Assembly: GCA_914767715.1 (NCBI GenBank)
Contig: OU612071.1
Location: 26,535,681 to 26,599,680 of the forward strand
DNA length: 64,000 nt
Origin: Membranipora membranacea
Lineage: Eukaryota > Bryozoa > Gymnolaemata > Cheilostomatida > Membraniporidae
Direction: 5' to 3'
Shown: positions 60,858-64,000 of the stretch, piece by piece
Numbering within the stretch: the stretch's first letter is position 1
Layout: every line of letters begins with the position of its first letter
The notes under the pieces: model-generated
Seen by the model: the letters and a program-made list of their open reading frames with translations, nothing else
Database searches by the model: none
Told to the model about the DNA's origin: nothing
Translations under genes and position numbers: made by a program

Positions 60858-62494
60858 CTTCTGCAAAGACAGGTGAAGGGCATACAGTCTCCCTCAAATG
60901 GGCGGCAAGGAACCTTAGGCCCACTAGCACCCTGGCAGCCGGATCTCTTATTACGCAGCTGGAGACTATCTCCCTGGCTATCTGGTCAGCCCAGTGAAAA
61001 AAAAAGTAATTGTGATTTTTTAATTACTCCACAATGAAACAGTTTCTATATCAATCAGTTACTCACAAAAGGATTGGACTCTCATCTTAGAATTCAAAGC
61101 AATAAGCTATCAGCAATTAGGCTGTTAGATTCAGGCTGTTCGCCTTTTGAGAAATATACAATGATAGCCATCAACTAACCTCCGACAATCACCAGCCCTC
61201 CGAAGGTCCATAACTTGGTTGAATTGTTCAACGCCTACAACTCCACACACTGTAATGGAGACAATTGATTAATACTACTGTATACTTGTATGCACAGCAG
61301 TTGAAAAATTATCCAGAACTATTGTAGTGCTAGAGAAAATTCGTCTATAAAAAATATGGTTTATTTTCATGCCTTTTTAAAAAGGGTGCATCTCTTAATT
61401 TTATCTGCTGCTCATAAGATAAACAAGAATTGAAAAAAAAATTCTATCAACCCACAAGCCTTCATCTACTTTCACCAATTTCCAGGTGTATTGTATGTGT
61501 GTGTGTATGTTTCTGCATTCCGAACCTGTTTGCATGATGATATGGCTTACCTGGTGGTCCGCAGCCCTCACAGACAACTTCTTGAGAATGCTCACAGACA
61601 CAAGTATCCACTAAATCTGAGTCCTTCAGGGCAGCGGTGGGTATGAGCCACCGTGGTCATGTTGTCATACTGTGTGAAAGTTTCCCATTAGCTCTCTGTT
61701 AGTTGAGTGTACCTGTTACCATTTCTCTGACAGGAACAGTCATTAACTGTAAAACAATGATAATTGAATAGTACTTATGGCAGCTTTTCATGCGAAACGA
61801 GCACAGAAATTAAAGGTGGATGTCTGATACTTTTAGAGTAAACATGCTAACAATCAACCAGTGAGTATTGAAGCAAATACCCTAGCCAAATAGGTAAATA
61901 AATTATGCACTACAAACAATTATGTGGAAATATTCCATCAAGGATGTTAATTGACCAGATGGAATTGAGGCCGCTGTTCCTCAAATAGGTGTCTGGAAAA
62001 TATAAAGTAAATATTGTGAAGGGTTTATAATACAGACAATTGGTAAGAGAAATTGCCAAGCTCCCTAATTTGGGTATTAGCTATGCCCCATGAGATCAAC
62101 AATCAAACTAATTCTGAGATGCTGTCTCCAACCACAAATTAACAGATTTAATTACAACTCTAAGTTGTACAGTCAAATTATGCATTACAAAATTACACCG
62201 GTTCTAATAAAATACTTTAATATCTGAGCAATCAATCATGTCTGGATGTTGAGGGGGCGTGGGTAGCTAAGTGGCAAGTGCCTAGAAGAAAATCCTTCAA
62301 GGACTGCATATCCACCTGATTTGGTTGTCATAGGTCATTCTCTTCCGGACGACAAGGAAATCAATCCCAAGATATCATACAATAAGATCACCAGACAACA
62401 ACAACTTACCCTTTTTCACAGTTGCTGTAAGTGATGATGTTATGAAACATAAAGTCAGCGGTAAAACCATCCGCCATGTTATGAATGTATTCAT
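60858..62494 (-). CDS. T: N-terminal part of a secreted cysteine-rich protein
   Basis: Five exons join in phase: 62,494-62,410, 61,746-61,720, 61,616-61,551, 61,249-61,180 and 60,977-60,858. Exon 1 encodes a signal peptide (MNTFITWRMVLPLTLCFITS). The rest holds 13 cysteines in about 95 residues: NDCSCQ, DTCVCEHSQEVVCEGCGPP, VCGVVG, GDCR, GCQGASGPKVPCRP and DCMPFTCLCRR. Donors and acceptors are GT-AG and phases run 1, 1, 1, 2. The last exon ends at a good donor (GTGAGA), so at least one more exon must follow beyond 60,858. Small exons and dense cysteines suggest an extracellular disulfide-rich protein. The domain family is not recognised. Confidence 0.6.
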
Positions 62495-62654
62495 GTTGAA
62501 ATCCTAAATGAACCAAACAAAATATTCAGTGTTGTCTTCTTGCAGCTTGAGTGTGAAGTTACACTATGAACCTGCCATGCTCTGCTATGAGTTGGTGAGT
62601 GAGTGATTAATGTCCACATTAACGACAAGCTAGAATAATACAACTAAGGTTGCC

Positions 62655-62855
62655 AGGAGTGGCAGACATTTGGGTGGCAGCTATTTGGGTGGCAGACATT
62701 TTGCCAATTCTATGTTTTGCAAATCAAACTTTGCAAACCACAATTTGCCAATGGCTTTTGCCAATCTCATTTTGCCAATCACTATTTGCCAAAGACATTT
62801 TGCCAATCTGAACTCGCCAAATATTTTATTTGGCCAGTCACATTTTACCAATCTC
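62655..62855. repeat. Degenerate minisatellite
   Basis: About ten imperfect copies of a 12-22 base unit around ATTTTGCCAATC, following three GGTGGCAGACATTTG-like units. Confidence 0.75.
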
Positions 62856-63014
62856 GGTCATCGAGACGGCCGCGCCCTTAAGGCACTGATATTTCTCAGT
62901 CCTCGGACGGAGACAACACTTGCGATTTTAACCCACTTTTTTTTTTGTATACCTTTCTTGGATTTCTGCTTCATCTTCATCTGACTAAATTTTACTTGTT
63001 GCAAAATACTTTGT

Positions 63015-63096
63015 CGCTGCGAGTAGGGTTCGAACCTATGCGGGAAGATCCCAATAGATTTCAAGTCTATCGCCTTAACCACTCGGCCATCACAGC
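63015..63096 (-). tRNA. tRNA-Ser (anticodon TGA)
   Basis: 82 nt on the minus strand. The acceptor stem GCTGTGA pairs with TCGCAGC (one G-T pair) with discriminator G. The D arm is GCCGAGTGGTTAAGGC and the anticodon arm AGACTTGAAATCT with TGA. A class II variable arm (TGGGATCTTCCCGCA) follows, with T arm TAGGTTCGAACCCTA. All boxes are intact and no intron is seen. TTTT-type termination sequence is not immediately downstream; the nearest T-run lies about 70 bases further on, near 62,940. Confidence 0.92.
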
Positions 63097-64000
63097 TTGT
63101 TGCACATGATTGCAGGTATGATAAGAAATTTTAAAGGCCAATTAATAAAAGTAATTAGCATCAGTATTATTTGTCTTTATTATAACCAACATTGTCATAG
63201 CTAACTCAGACAGCTATTTCTTTCAGCTGCTTTGCGCTTTCTTCTTGTAATTTCCAATTTCTATATCTATGAATAATTCGTTTTGACCATCAACCAGGTA
63301 TAGTTACAGGCGGCAGCTCAGTCAAAGGGAGTGTTATAACTAGCCGCCAGTAAATTTGATATTAATACTTCAATTTAACTCAACTCCAAGTCAGCAACCG
63401 AAACCTGATAGAACCCTGCACTATGTAAGTTTGATTTTGTAAATGAATAAGTTTAATCTGATGCGATCTCAATATGTTGCAAAATGTTTATGGAGACTTC
63501 TATCAATCGCTTATGGCTGTATCTTAATTTTGAGCGCATATTATTATGTCAAGTTTTCAATACTAATTATATAATCTTCTTACCAAATGTTATATAACAT
63601 CGTATAACGTAATATGTTATCCATGGAGGAGCTATGTTCTCTTTAACTGCTGGTTTATTCAATGTCCTCTCCAATCAATTTATTTTGTTGTAATATTTGT
63701 ATGGCGTATTGGAACATGTTTTTGACTGGTTGTGTACTAGATGTATTTTCTTCTTGTCCTGTTCCATTGTTACAATGTTACGACTTGAAATAAAACCATA
63801 ACACCACAAGTCAGTTGGCAATAGACATAGAAATTGATACCAGCACAGTCAGTACTAGTTTCCCATTTTCCATTAGTAATATTGGCAGTATTGTACTTCA
63901 GTATGTGCAAGACACTGGAATACAGTATGAATTTTCAAAATCTAACTTCAAAACACACCGCATATTGATAATGATGTAATTTAGGATATGAGAAGGCATG
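63097..64000. other. No gene seen
   Basis: AT-rich sequence without a supportable exon or repeat. It may be intronic or intergenic. Confidence 0.5.

Overview
The window reads as nuclear DNA of a multicellular invertebrate animal. It is AT-rich, has intron-split genes with GT-AG borders and no bacterial-style operons, carries many tRNA-derived short repeats (SINEs) and LINE reverse-transcriptase remnants, and encodes secreted and single-pass membrane proteins. I cannot name the species; a sponge or another marine invertebrate would fit, but this is a guess. Few of the continuous open frames are whole genes, so I built the gene models by joining exons across splice sites with matching codon phase and by comparing copies inside the window.

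The main structure is a very large imperfect inverted duplication. The left arm (about 1,670-21,385) is mirrored by the right arm (about 24,733-43,560) around a 3.3 kb unpaired spacer (21,386-24,732). Each arm carries a pair of related receptor-like genes (called R1 and R2 here). Each encodes a signal peptide, a cysteine-rich ectodomain, one membrane span and a Tyr/Pro-rich tail. R1 in the left arm is open while its right copy is broken. R2 in the right arm is open (410 codons, 7 exons, all phases matching) while its left copy has a one-base frameshift. One working copy of each therefore seems to survive, on opposite arms.

Outside and around these lies a second family (S): small secreted proteins of about 138-151 aa, always five exons with intron phases 1,0,2,0. 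They share a TATA-type promoter and a repeated upstream module. S2 (minus, 2,494-4,413), S4 (plus, 38,203-40,698), S5 (minus, 45,330-48,161) and S6 (plus, 51,823-53,538) are complete or nearly so. S1 (about 580-1,040) and S3 (about 7,143-8,990) are relics. S2 and S4 are mirror partners in the inverted duplication.

From 41.3 kb rightward there are a 5'-truncated LINE carrying its own nested 447 bp insertion, further LINE debris, the S5 and S6 genes, a long gene-poor stretch, the first exons of a cysteine-rich secreted protein on the minus strand (60,858-62,494), a degenerate minisatellite and one intact tRNA-Ser(TGA) gene. Young arm-specific insertions with target-site duplications, two MITE-like elements and a perfect double hairpin show that the arms have evolved separately since duplication.
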